Shown here one piece after another: positions 22,674-30,168 of a DNA stretch of 33,582 nucleotides; within the stretch, counting starts at the first letter, position 1, and every line of letters starts with the position of its first letter. This stretch comes from Muribaculaceae bacterium (GTDB lineage: Bacteria > Bacteroidota > Bacteroidia > Bacteroidales > Muribaculaceae): NCBI GenBank assembly GCA_029060625.1, contig JAIDTO010000063.1:1-33582 (forward strand), written 5' to 3'. A model generated the notes under the pieces. The model did no database searches. It was not told the DNA's origin and saw only the letters and a program-made list of their open reading frames with translations. The position numbers and the translations under genes were made by a program.

Positions 22674-24395
22674 ATGGAAGAAAAGATAACCGGTTCGGAG
22701 ATATTGATCCGTGCTTTGGCTGATAACGGGGTCGAATGTATGTTTGGCTATCCGGGGGGTCAGATAATGCCGGTGTATGACAAGATATATGAAAACGAGC
22801 AAGGTGTGAGGCATTATCTCGCACGCCATGAGCAGGGTGCTATACATGCTGCGGAGGGCTATGCACGTGCTACAGGACGCACCGGAGTAGTGATCACAAC
22901 ATCCGGCCCGGGCGCAATGAACCTTCTTACAGGGCTGGCAGATGCGCTCATGGACAGCACTCCGATTGTAGCTATCTCCGGCCAGGTAGGTACAGTTATG
23001 CTTGGCAAGGATGCCTTTCAGGAGAGCGACGTGATATCAAGTGTTCTCCCCGTGACAAAATGGGCTTTTCAAGTGCGTAGGCCGGAAGATATAGCACCGG
23101 CTTTAAGCCGCGCATTCTATATAGCAAACTCAGGACGCCCGGGCCCGGTTGTGATAGACCTTGCCCGCGACGCTCAGGTGGGAACGGCTGTCTATGAAAA
23201 ACAGACGGCTCCCTTCATCCGCAGTTATGATTCTGATCCTGTGCCGGCTGAGGGAGTCATAGAGGAGGCGGCCAAGCTCATCAATGAGTCTGAGCGTCCT
23301 CTTGTGCTTGCAGGGCATGGGGTGATGATAGCCGGCGCGGAGAAAGTCCTTTCTGATTTAGCAGAAAAGGGTGAACTGCCGGTGGGCACCACTATGCTTG
23401 GACTTTCTTCCATTCCTTCTGATCATCCGCAGTATGTAGGGATGCTCGGAATGCACGGCAACCTTGGCCCGAACATCAACACCAATCGAGCAGACCTTAT
23501 CATAGCGGTTGGCATGCGTTTCGACGATCGCGTTACTGGGGATATCAAAAAATATGCACCAAATGCAAAGATAATCCATATTGACATCGACGAGAGTGAA
23601 TTTGACAAGATGATCAAATGCGACCTTCACGTGCATTCCGACGCACGCAAGGCACTTGAGTCACTGTTGCCTCTTGTGGAAAGTAAATCCCGTAAGGAAT
23701 GGCGTGCATCGTTCGACAAGCATCGTCATGTAGAGGAGGAGCGGGTGATGGCCCGGGAACTCAAGTGTGCCGCTCCGGATGGACGAATGCTTATGGGTGG
23801 AGTCGTGAGAAAGGTATGTGAAGCTTTTGGCAATGATGCGGTGGTAGTGACAGATGTCGGCCAGAATCAGATGTTTGCCGTGAAATATTCAAGATTCAAG
23901 TCATCTCGCAGCCTCATATCATCCGGAGGTCTTGGCACTATGGGATTTGGTCTTCCTGCAGCTATTGGAGCCAAGATAGGGGTGCCCGAAAGAAATGTTG
24001 TGCTTTTCTGTGGCGACGGTGGCCTTCAGATGACCGTGGAGGAATTGGGAATGATCATGGAATATGGTATAGGTGTCAAGATCGTATTGCTCAACAACAA
24101 CTTCCTTGGCAATGTCCGCCAGTGGCAACATCTCTTCTTTAATGGTCGCTACAGCAGCACTCCAATGGTCAATCCGGATTTTAGGATGCTTGCCGGAGCT
24201 TATGGAATAGAAGCTGCTGAAGTAGCTGACGCTTCCCAACTTGATGATGCTATCGCCAAGATGGCTGCCCATGATGGTGCTTATCTTCTCAATGTCAACA
24301 TTGATGAGACCGACATGATTTTCCCGATGACTCCGGGCGGCAACGGGGTAGATGAGATATTGCTTAATCAATCAGAATATTATAAACCGGTCTGA
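22674..24395 (+). CDS. ilvB: Acetolactate synthase large (catalytic) subunit
   Basis: This thiamine-diphosphate enzyme condenses pyruvate with pyruvate or 2-oxobutyrate, the committed step of branched-chain amino-acid synthesis. The start at ATG 22674 (MEEKITGSEILIRALADNGV) gives 573 residues; upstream in-frame codons are intergenic. E53 in YLARHEQGAIHAAEGYARAT is the catalytic glutamate that activates TPP. The TPP/Mg motif is GDGGLQMTVEELGMIMEYGI followed by LLNNNFLGNVRQWQ. Domain order is TPP-PYR, central FAD-fold domain (about 190-330) and TPP-PP. The small subunit gene follows after 4 nt, so the two are surely co-expressed. Confidence 0.97.
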   Translation: MEEKITGSEILIRALADNGVECMFGYPGGQIMPVYDKIYENEQGVRHYLARHEQGAIHAAEGYARATGRTGVVITTSGPGAMNLLTGLADALMDSTPIVAISGQVGTVMLGKDAFQESDVISSVLPVTKWAFQVRRPEDIAPALSRAFYIANSGRPGPVVIDLARDAQVGTAVYEKQTAPFIRSYDSDPVPAEGVIEEAAKLINESERPLVLAGHGVMIAGAEKVLSDLAEKGELPVGTTMLGLSSIPSDHPQYVGMLGMHGNLGPNINTNRADLIIAVGMRFDDRVTGDIKKYAPNAKIIHIDIDESEFDKMIKCDLHVHSDARKALESLLPLVESKSRKEWRASFDKHRHVEEERVMARELKCAAPDGRMLMGGVVRKVCEAFGNDAVVVTDVGQNQMFAVKYSRFKSSRSLISSGGLGTMGFGLPAAIGAKIGVPERNVVLFCGDGGLQMTVEELGMIMEYGIGVKIVLLNNNFLGNVRQWQHLFFNGRYSSTPMVNPDFRMLAGAYGIEAAEVADASQLDDAIAKMAAHDGAYLLNVNIDETDMIFPMTPGGNGVDEILLNQSEYYKPV

Positions 24396-24399
24396 AGCT

Positions 24400-24954
24400 A
24401 TGGAAGAACAATTGTTTACAATCGCGGTCTATACCGAAAACAGGGTGACCCTTCTCCATCAGATATCAATGATCTTCAGCCGTCGTTGTCTCAATATAGA
24501 CAGCATGACTGTCAGTGCTTGCTCGATAGAGGGAGTGCATAAGTTCACTATCACATGTCGGTCCACTCGTCCGATGATGGAGCATGTAGTGAAGCAGATT
24601 GAGAAACGAATTGACGTAATAAAGGCGTTTCTTCTCACCGACGATGAGATTCTCTTTCAAGAAGTGGCTCTTTATAAGGTGCCGACAGAAAACGTGGTAA
24701 ACACTGACATTGAGGAAATAGTGCGCAAGCATGGTGCAAGGGTGCTCGAGATTCATCCGGAATATACAGTTTTTGAGAAGACCGGACATACCGACGAGAT
24801 TAAGGAACTCTATGAGCACTTGAAGCCGCTCGGTATCCGACAGTTTGTGAGGTCGGGGCGCATTGCTGTCACCCGTTCATCGCGAGAGCTTGTCGATGAA
24901 TTCCTCGAGAAGAGAGCGGAGAGTGAAGAGCGGAGAGTGAAGAGGGGAGAGTGA
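24400..24954 (+). CDS. ilvN: Acetolactate synthase small (regulatory) subunit
   Basis: The 184 residues from ATG 24400 (MEEQLFTIAVYTENRVTLLH) include an N-terminal ACT domain (about 5-80; RRCLNIDSMTVSACSIEGVH). A second regulatory domain spans about 85-165 (EVALYKVPTENVVNTDIEEI ... RQFVRSGRIAVTRS), as in IlvH-length subunits. It binds IlvB and confers feedback inhibition, typically by valine. The last 14 codons, including the TGA stop (residues about 172-184, RAESEERRVKRGE), lie within three copies of a 14-nt tandem repeat, so the charged tail is repeat-derived and probably dispensable. The gap to ilvC is 41 nt and AT-rich. Confidence 0.94.
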   Translation: MEEQLFTIAVYTENRVTLLHQISMIFSRRCLNIDSMTVSACSIEGVHKFTITCRSTRPMMEHVVKQIEKRIDVIKAFLLTDDEILFQEVALYKVPTENVVNTDIEEIVRKHGARVLEIHPEYTVFEKTGHTDEIKELYEHLKPLGIRQFVRSGRIAVTRSSRELVDEFLEKRAESEERRVKRGE

Positions 24955-24955
24955 A
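24914..24955 (+). repeat. Three tandem 14-nt units overlapping the end of ilvN
   Basis: GAGCGGAGAGTGAA occurs at 24914-24927 and 24928-24941, and GAGGGGAGAGTGAA at 24942-24955. Each is two 7-nt halves. The third unit supplies the ilvN stop codon. An AT-rich array of AATTCTA-like heptamers follows to about 24990. Confidence 0.88.
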
Positions 24956-24995
24956 TTCTCAATTCTAAATTATTAAAATTCTAAATTTTATAGAT

Positions 24996-26039
24996 ATGGC
25001 AAAAATGAAATTCGGCTCAGTCGAGGAGACTGTAGTCACCAGAGAGGAGTTCCCTCTTGAGAAAGCACGTGAGATACTGAAAGACGAGACAATCGCAGTG
25101 ATAGGTTATGGTGTGCAAGGTCCCGGACAGAGCCTCAATCTTCGCGACAATGGCTTCAATGTGATCGTTGGCCAGCGTGAGGGCAAGACCTATGACAAGG
25201 CTGTGGCAGACGGTTGGGTACCGGGAGAGACCCTCTTCTCTATCGAAGAAGCTTGCGAGAAGGGCACTATCATCATGTGTCTTCTTTCAGATGCGGCAGT
25301 GCTTTCGGTATGGCCCACCATCAAGAAGAACCTCACTGCAGGCAAGGCTCTCTATTTCTCACATGGTTTTGCCATTGCATGGCCCGAACGCACAGGCGTA
25401 GTGCCCCCGGCAGACGTTGACGTAATCCTCGTGGCTCCTAAGGGAAGCGGCACATCCCTTCGTACAATGTTCCTTGAAGGCCGAGGCCTTAACTCAAGCT
25501 ACGCCATCGAGCAGGATTACACCGGACGTGCTCTTGAACGCACACTTGCCCTTGCCATTGGTATTGGCTCCGGCTATATCTTCGAGACCACTTTCAAGCG
25601 CGAGGCATACAGCGACCTTACCGGCGAACGCGGTAGCCTTATGGGTGCCATCCAGGGTCTCTTCCTTGCCCAGTATGAAGTGCTCCGTGAGAATGGCCAT
25701 ACTCCATCAGAGGCTTTCAATGAGACTGTAGAGGAGCTCACACAGTCGCTTATGCCTCTCGTAGCCAAGAAAGGTATGGACTGGATGTATGCCAATTGCT
25801 CCACTACCGCACAGCGTGGCGCACTTGACTGGATGACTCCTTTCCATGATGCCATCAAGCCTGTGATGCAAAAGCTCTATAAGAGTGTAGCCGATGGCGT
25901 TGAGGCACAGAACTCAATTGACTCTAACTCCAAGCCAGACTATCGCGAGGGTCTCGAGAAAGAACTCAAGGATCTGCGTGAGAGTGAGATGTGGCAGGCA
26001 GGCGCTGTAGTGCGTGGCTTGCGTCCCGAAGGAAACTGA
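24996..26039 (+). CDS. ilvC: Ketol-acid reductoisomerase
   Basis: This Mg- and NAD(P)H-dependent enzyme isomerises and reduces acetolactate or acetohydroxybutyrate, the second step of the pathway. The 347 residues show the Rossmann GYGVQGPGQSLNLRDNG motif and the cofactor-binding loop VGQREGKTYDKA. The catalytic domain contains SDLTGERGSLMGAIQGLF and ETVEELTQSLMPLV with the metal-binding Asp and Glu residues. It is the last gene of the ilv operon and converges on ribD with 9 nt between the coding ends. As I recall, some Bacteroides ilv operons carry an acyl-ACP thioesterase gene before ilvC; none is present here. Confidence 0.96.
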   Translation: MAKMKFGSVEETVVTREEFPLEKAREILKDETIAVIGYGVQGPGQSLNLRDNGFNVIVGQREGKTYDKAVADGWVPGETLFSIEEACEKGTIIMCLLSDAAVLSVWPTIKKNLTAGKALYFSHGFAIAWPERTGVVPPADVDVILVAPKGSGTSLRTMFLEGRGLNSSYAIEQDYTGRALERTLALAIGIGSGYIFETTFKREAYSDLTGERGSLMGAIQGLFLAQYEVLRENGHTPSEAFNETVEELTQSLMPLVAKKGMDWMYANCSTTAQRGALDWMTPFHDAIKPVMQKLYKSVADGVEAQNSIDSNSKPDYREGLEKELKDLRESEMWQAGAVVRGLRPEGN

Positions 26040-26048
26040 TACAATTCA

Positions 26049-26918
26049 TTATGCATTGAATCTGGGAGAGGGGAGACCTTCTCCCTGTTTTTTTTCTGCG
26101 GTTTCTATTTGGATATCGTCATAGAGACCAAGGTCGATGAAACTTTGGAGTAGGGTAGGTCCACCTTCAACCATAAGGGATGTGACACCATCATTATAAA
26201 GCTCATGCATCTGCTGCTCAAGGTCATGACGCGCTTCCACCCGTCGGGGGGCATTCCCGGGCCAGTGACGGCAATCAAGACGAGGGTGATCAATTTCAAG
26301 AGTGTTTTTCCCAACCATGATAGCGTCTACCATTGAACGGCGCCGGTGCATCCATACAGAAGATACCGGTGTGGAGAACTGCACTGGATATGGCATGCCA
26401 TCTTTGTCGATGCCTGCCATGAATCCATCGGCGCTTTGAGCCCATTTTAATTGTATCCAAGGGCGCCCGAGTCGGTGAGCTGTCAGGAAGCGGACATTAA
26501 GGGCATCACACTCCTCACGGAGCACGTTTTCAGTGACCTCTATTCCAGCCTCGCGCAGCATGCGTATGCCACGGCCACTTACCTCAGGGAACGGGTCGGA
26601 GCTTCCCACTGCCACACGTGGGATGCCGGTGTCGATGATCAGCTTTGCACAGGGGGGAGTCTTGCCATAGTGAGAGCAAGGTTCGAGCGTGACGTAAATC
26701 GTTGAGTCCTTTAACAGAAGTCTGTCAGATTCCTTTACGGAATTGACCGCACACACTTCGGCATGCGGGCCTCCATAGCGATGGTGGTAGCCTTCTCCAA
26801 TGATTTTGCCGTCGGCAGCGACAATAACGGCTCCTACCATAGGGTTTGGAGATACAAGTCCTTCTCCAAGGCGTGCAAGCTGAAGAGCACGCTTCATATA
26901 TTTAGTGTCTATCTGCAT
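26049..26918 (-). CDS. ribD: Riboflavin biosynthesis deaminase/reductase with a shortened reductase domain
   Basis: I start at ATG 26918 (MQIDTKYMKRALQLARLGEG), 289 residues; the longer frame would use a TTG at 26939 that overlaps the promoter -7 box. The N-terminal deaminase domain is complete, with zinc ligands in GGPHAEV and LEPCSHYGKTPPC. The reductase domain begins RPWIQLKWAQSADGFMAG and has MVGKNTLEIDHPRLDCRHWP. It then jumps from GNAPRRVEAR almost directly to HDLEQQMHELYNDGVTSLMV and EGGPTLLQSFIDLGLYDD. Family members have about 30-40 residues at that junction. The C-terminus (KKQGEGLPSPRFNA) is encoded by the convergent ilv terminator. Deaminase activity is likely; reductase activity is doubtful. 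Confidence 0.85.
   Translation of the reverse strand: MQIDTKYMKRALQLARLGEGLVSPNPMVGAVIVAADGKIIGEGYHHRYGGPHAEVCAVNSVKESDRLLLKDSTIYVTLEPCSHYGKTPPCAKLIIDTGIPRVAVGSSDPFPEVSGRGIRMLREAGIEVTENVLREECDALNVRFLTAHRLGRPWIQLKWAQSADGFMAGIDKDGMPYPVQFSTPVSSVWMHRRRSMVDAIMVGKNTLEIDHPRLDCRHWPGNAPRRVEARHDLEQQMHELYNDGVTSLMVEGGPTLLQSFIDLGLYDDIQIETAEKKQGEGLPSPRFNA
26064..26095 (+). terminator. Terminator of the ilv operon, inside the 3' end of ribD
   Basis: GGGAGA (26064-26069) pairs with TCTCCC (26080-26085), with a possible extra G-U pair, across a loop of about 8-10 nt. TG and eight Ts (26088-26095) follow. It lies 24 nt past the ilvC stop and overlaps the last codons of the convergent ribD. Confidence 0.75.
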
Positions 26919-26936
26919 AGTGGCATTTGTTTTTTG

Positions 26937-26968
26937 CAAAAATAGTCAAAAATCAGAAAACGTGCAAG
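26937..26968 (-). promoter_or_regulatory. Promoter of ribD
   Basis: On the minus strand TATTTTTG (26944-26937) is an exact -7 match. CTTG (26968-26965) lies 20 nt upstream as a near-consensus -33. The inferred start site near 26930 leaves ATG 26918 as the first usable start. Confidence 0.6.
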
Positions 26969-27081
26969 CATTATCATGTTTGAGGCAGCACGTTTTACTA
27001 AAAGTTGTTAAAAACAGCCAAAACAGTCGGATAAGCCGAAAAAAGTTGCCTTCTAATGTCGGTTTATTTGGCAAATAATGT

Positions 27082-27089
27082 TAATTTTG
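27082..27089 (+). promoter_or_regulatory. -7 box of the DUF6242-bamA operon
   Basis: TAATTTTG matches TAnnTTTG 41 nt before the GTG start at 27131. The nearest TTTG (27067-27070) is too close to be a normal -33 box. Confidence 0.45.
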
Positions 27090-27130
27090 CAAGTTGAAAC
27101 TACGCGCTTCTGCGTTTAAATTATACGCTT

Positions 27131-28654
27131 GTGAACTTAAAGAACTCATTATTAAGTGGTTTGATGCTGTCGGCATGCATTGCATTGCTGATGGGGTCAT
27201 TATCTTCGTGCAATAAGAAGACAGAAACGGAAGAAGAAATATATATGCCGGCTTCATCAGTGGCTGTGACCAATTTTAGTCTAAAATCTAAAAGCGGGTC
27301 AAATGTGAAATTGGATTCGGTGTTTTTCTCCATCGACCTTAACAGAGGCGTGATATTCAATGCTGATTCGCTTCCGGTGGGCACAGACATCACCAAGCTG
27401 GTGCCTGTCATAAGCTATGCTTCATCAGCCTCAGCAGTCACCCTTACTCAGTCTGGTGGTAAGACTACCGGGGAGATTGATTATAAGACAAATCCCACTG
27501 ACTCTGTTGACTTCTCAGGCAAGGTAGTGCTGAAAATTACAGCTGAAGATAAGACCACTACAAGGTCGTATAATATTAAGGTGAATGTGCATAAGGTAGA
27601 GCCTGATTCACTCGTATGGGATCAGCTTGCCGTCACCCCTATGCCCTCTCGCCAGAGAAATCCAAAATCGCAGAAGACTGTGATGTTCAAAGATGCTCCC
27701 TACTCACTAATAAATGAGGCTGACGCAAGCTATACAATGTCGGTGGCTACCGACCTGCTTAGCGGCATCTGGGACAAGCAACAGTTGAATCTGGATTTCG
27801 AACCGGATGTGCGTTCACTCAATGCCACTTCTACTGAGATGTATCTGCTTGACGTTGCAGGAGTGCTCCATACGTCGGCAGATGGTATTTCTTGGAGCAA
27901 TACCGGCAGTGTGTGGACCAACATAATTGGCGCATATGGCGACGTGATGCTTGGAATGCGCAACGAAGGGGGGGCACTTGTGCATACTTTCTGGCCCTCT
28001 GACGCAGGATATTCCGAAGCTCCTGTGAGCAGTGATTTCCCGGTAGCCGATTACTCGGATTTCGTGCAGTTCAGCAATCGTTGGACTACACTTCCCATAG
28101 GCTTTATGACAGGTGGGCGCCTTGCCGACGGATCATTCACCGACAAGACATGGGGCTTTGACGGCGACCATTGGGCTGTACTCTCCGAAGGAATGACCCC
28201 GCCTGTGGCAGGCACTACGCTGGTGCCATATTATGTCTACCGTAAGACATCCTCTTCACTCGTACAGAAAGAATTCTCTGTTTGGATGATGATCGGTGGC
28301 CTGCGTCACGACGGATATTACAACCGCACCATCTACGTCTCTTACGACAATGGTGTCAACTGGTATGCTGCCGAGACACAGATGCAGCTTCCTGATCATT
28401 TCCCGGCACTCAGCAACCTTGACGGAATAGTGGCAGAATGGCCCAAGCAGACTTCACTTCAAAGCAATTGGACAGATACCCCAAGCCGCGGGCTACCGGG
28501 AATGGCACGTGTGAAATATGAAGTGGAAGACTATGAGGTGTATTGGGACTGCCCGTACATCTATATATTCGGCGGTGTAAAATCCAATGGTGCGCTCAAC
28601 GACGAGGTATGGCGTGGAGTGCTCAACAGGCTCACTTTCACTCCTCAGTTCTGA
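27131..28654 (+). CDS. DUF6242-type lipoprotein
   Basis: The 507-residue protein starts at GTG 27131. It has a lipoprotein signal: NLKNSLLSGLMLSACIALLM then GSLSSCNKK, with the lipobox Cys in LSSC. After an acidic spacer (TETEEEIYMPAS) come one or two Ig-like beta domains (about 40-155; SSVAVTNFSLKSKSGSNVKL ... TTTRSYNIKVNVHKVEPDSL). A propeller-like region with Asp-box-like repeats follows (about 160-507), including VLHTSADGISWSNTGSVW, IGGLRHDGYYNRTIYVSYDN, GVNWYAAE and FGGVKSNGALNDEVWRG. It is probably outer-membrane-anchored. It heads an operon with a DUF6089 protein, uppS, bamA and skp-like genes, suggesting a link to envelope assembly. Its function is not known, and the DUF number is from memory. 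Confidence 0.7.
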   Translation: MNLKNSLLSGLMLSACIALLMGSLSSCNKKTETEEEIYMPASSVAVTNFSLKSKSGSNVKLDSVFFSIDLNRGVIFNADSLPVGTDITKLVPVISYASSASAVTLTQSGGKTTGEIDYKTNPTDSVDFSGKVVLKITAEDKTTTRSYNIKVNVHKVEPDSLVWDQLAVTPMPSRQRNPKSQKTVMFKDAPYSLINEADASYTMSVATDLLSGIWDKQQLNLDFEPDVRSLNATSTEMYLLDVAGVLHTSADGISWSNTGSVWTNIIGAYGDVMLGMRNEGGALVHTFWPSDAGYSEAPVSSDFPVADYSDFVQFSNRWTTLPIGFMTGGRLADGSFTDKTWGFDGDHWAVLSEGMTPPVAGTTLVPYYVYRKTSSSLVQKEFSVWMMIGGLRHDGYYNRTIYVSYDNGVNWYAAETQMQLPDHFPALSNLDGIVAEWPKQTSLQSNWTDTPSRGLPGMARVKYEVEDYEVYWDCPYIYIFGGVKSNGALNDEVWRGVLNRLTFTPQF

Positions 28655-28660
28655 CAATCA

Positions 28661-29344
28661 ATGAAGAGGCTCGCCACAATCATATTGCTGACCGCACTCT
28701 GCATCGGGGCTTCACAGAAAGCTACGGCGCAGGAAGACTATCGGTTTGATGCCGGTGGTGGCATAGGTATGACCGGATATCTTGGCGACGCCAACACTTC
28801 GAGTCTCTGGAGCAATCCCGGAATAGACGGGATGTTGCTGTTTCGCTATATGCGCAGCCCGAGGATTGCATTCAAGACCGGATTCTATGTAGGAACTCTT
28901 TCCGGCAATACGGAAGACATGACTGATGTCTTGCCGGATGCTGCGCAGTTTAAGTTTTCTACGACGTTTTTTGAACTCTGCGAGATGTTTGAGTTTAATT
29001 TTTTCAACTACGGGATAGGGGAGAAATATAGGAAACTGAAACGTTGGAGTCCCTATATTACAGGAGGACTTGGAGCAACAGTATGGACGACAGACGGCTA
29101 TACAGGAGTAGCTGTGACGCTACCTTTCGGCATAGGCGCCAAATATAAGATAAATGAGAGGCTAAACCTGGGGCTTGAATTCCTCATGAAGAAGACCTTC
29201 TCCGATAAGTTGGATGGCACGATGCTGTCTGACCCTCACGCAATAAAGTCGGGTTTTGCTAAGAACACCGACTGGTACTCAACTCTGTCAGTGACGCTCA
29301 GCTATGAGTTTTCAAAGCGGTGTGCCACTTGCAACTATAGATAA
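28661..29344 (+). CDS. DUF6089-type small outer-membrane beta-barrel
   Basis: The 227-residue protein has a signal peptide (MKRLATIILLTALCIGASQK, then ATAQ). Barrel strands follow: YRFDAGGGIGMTGYLGDANT, LLFRYMRSPRIAFKTGFYVG, KFSTTFFELCEMFEFNFFNY, RWSPYITGGLGATVW, and a final strand STLSVTLSYEFS. This pattern fits the DUF6089 proteins that lie next to uppS and bamA in Bacteroidetes. The start lies 6 nt after the DUF6242 stop, and uppS follows after 11 nt, so the three are co-transcribed. It is expected in the outer membrane. No function can be assigned; proximity to bamA suggests an envelope role. Confidence 0.78.
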   Translation: MKRLATIILLTALCIGASQKATAQEDYRFDAGGGIGMTGYLGDANTSSLWSNPGIDGMLLFRYMRSPRIAFKTGFYVGTLSGNTEDMTDVLPDAAQFKFSTTFFELCEMFEFNFFNYGIGEKYRKLKRWSPYITGGLGATVWTTDGYTGVAVTLPFGIGAKYKINERLNLGLEFLMKKTFSDKLDGTMLSDPHAIKSGFAKNTDWYSTLSVTLSYEFSKRCATCNYR

Positions 29345-29355
29345 AATTACTCCGA

Positions 29356-30111
29356 ATGGAAACACTTGAAGATATACTTGGCAGACTCGACATGACGCGC
29401 ATACCGCGCCATGTGGCCATGATTATGGACGGGAATGGCCGTTGGGCCAAAAACCGCGATAAGGTGCGCAGTGATGGTCACTATGAAGGGATCACAAGCG
29501 TGCACAATGTCACCGCCCTTTCATCCGATCTCGGGATGGAATACCTGACCCTGTATGCGTTCAGCACGGAAAACTGGAACCGTCCGAAGGAGGAAGTCGA
29601 CACGCTGATGACCATCATCGGATGGGCAATAGCAAGGGAACTTCCTGAGCTGCTTCAGAACAATGTGAAGATTAATCTTCTCGGCGACATAGAAAGAGTG
29701 CCGGAGGGTCCACGCGCAGAGCTCTATGACTCTCGCGACAAGACGGCGCATTGCACAGGTCTGCAACTTAATATCTGCATAAGCTACTCTTCAAGATGGG
29801 AGATTGCCGATGCTGCGCGCAAGCTTGCCCGCGAGGCAGCTGAAGGAAAATTGAACCCGGATGATATCGACGAGACGGTTTTCGCCAATCATCTTGCCAC
29901 AGCAGGAATGCCTGACCCGGACCTCCTGATACGCACAGGAGGAGAAGAGCGCATCAGCAATTATCTGCTTTGGCAGATTGCCTACAGTGAGCTTTACTTC
30001 ACTCCCATTCTATGGCCCGACTTCGGGAAGAAGGAATATGCCCTCGCTCTCATCGACTATCAGCAGAGGGAGAGAAGATTCGGAAAAACCTCTGAGCAGG
30101 TGTCTCAGTGA
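29356..30111 (+). CDS. uppS: Undecaprenyl diphosphate synthase (cis-isoprenyl transferase)
   Basis: It builds the C55 lipid carrier used for peptidoglycan, O-antigen and other surface glycans from FPP and IPP. The 251 residues carry the defining N-terminal motif HVAMIMDGNGRWAKNR with catalytic D25, then RSDGHYEG. LTLYAFSTENWNRPKEEVD (about 55-75) follows. The C-terminal motif is DPDLLIRTGGEERISNYLLW and IAYSELYFTPILWPDF. All motifs are intact and the length is usual. It is cytosolic, at the membrane. It lies between the DUF6089 gene and bamA, the common Bacteroidetes order. Confidence 0.96.
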   Translation: METLEDILGRLDMTRIPRHVAMIMDGNGRWAKNRDKVRSDGHYEGITSVHNVTALSSDLGMEYLTLYAFSTENWNRPKEEVDTLMTIIGWAIARELPELLQNNVKINLLGDIERVPEGPRAELYDSRDKTAHCTGLQLNICISYSSRWEIADAARKLAREAAEGKLNPDDIDETVFANHLATAGMPDPDLLIRTGGEERISNYLLWQIAYSELYFTPILWPDFGKKEYALALIDYQQRERRFGKTSEQVSQ

Positions 30112-30127
30112 CGACTTCCATCTCTAA

Positions 30128-30167
30128 AACTCCACAACTCCACAACCGCACAACTCAACAACTTAAA
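30128..30167 (+). repeat. Octanucleotide tandem repeat between uppS and bamA
   Basis: Units AACTCCAC, AACTCCAC, AACCGCAC, AACTCAAC and AACTTAAA (period 8) fill the gap up to the bamA ATG at 30169. Confidence 0.7.
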
Positions 30168-30168
30168 T

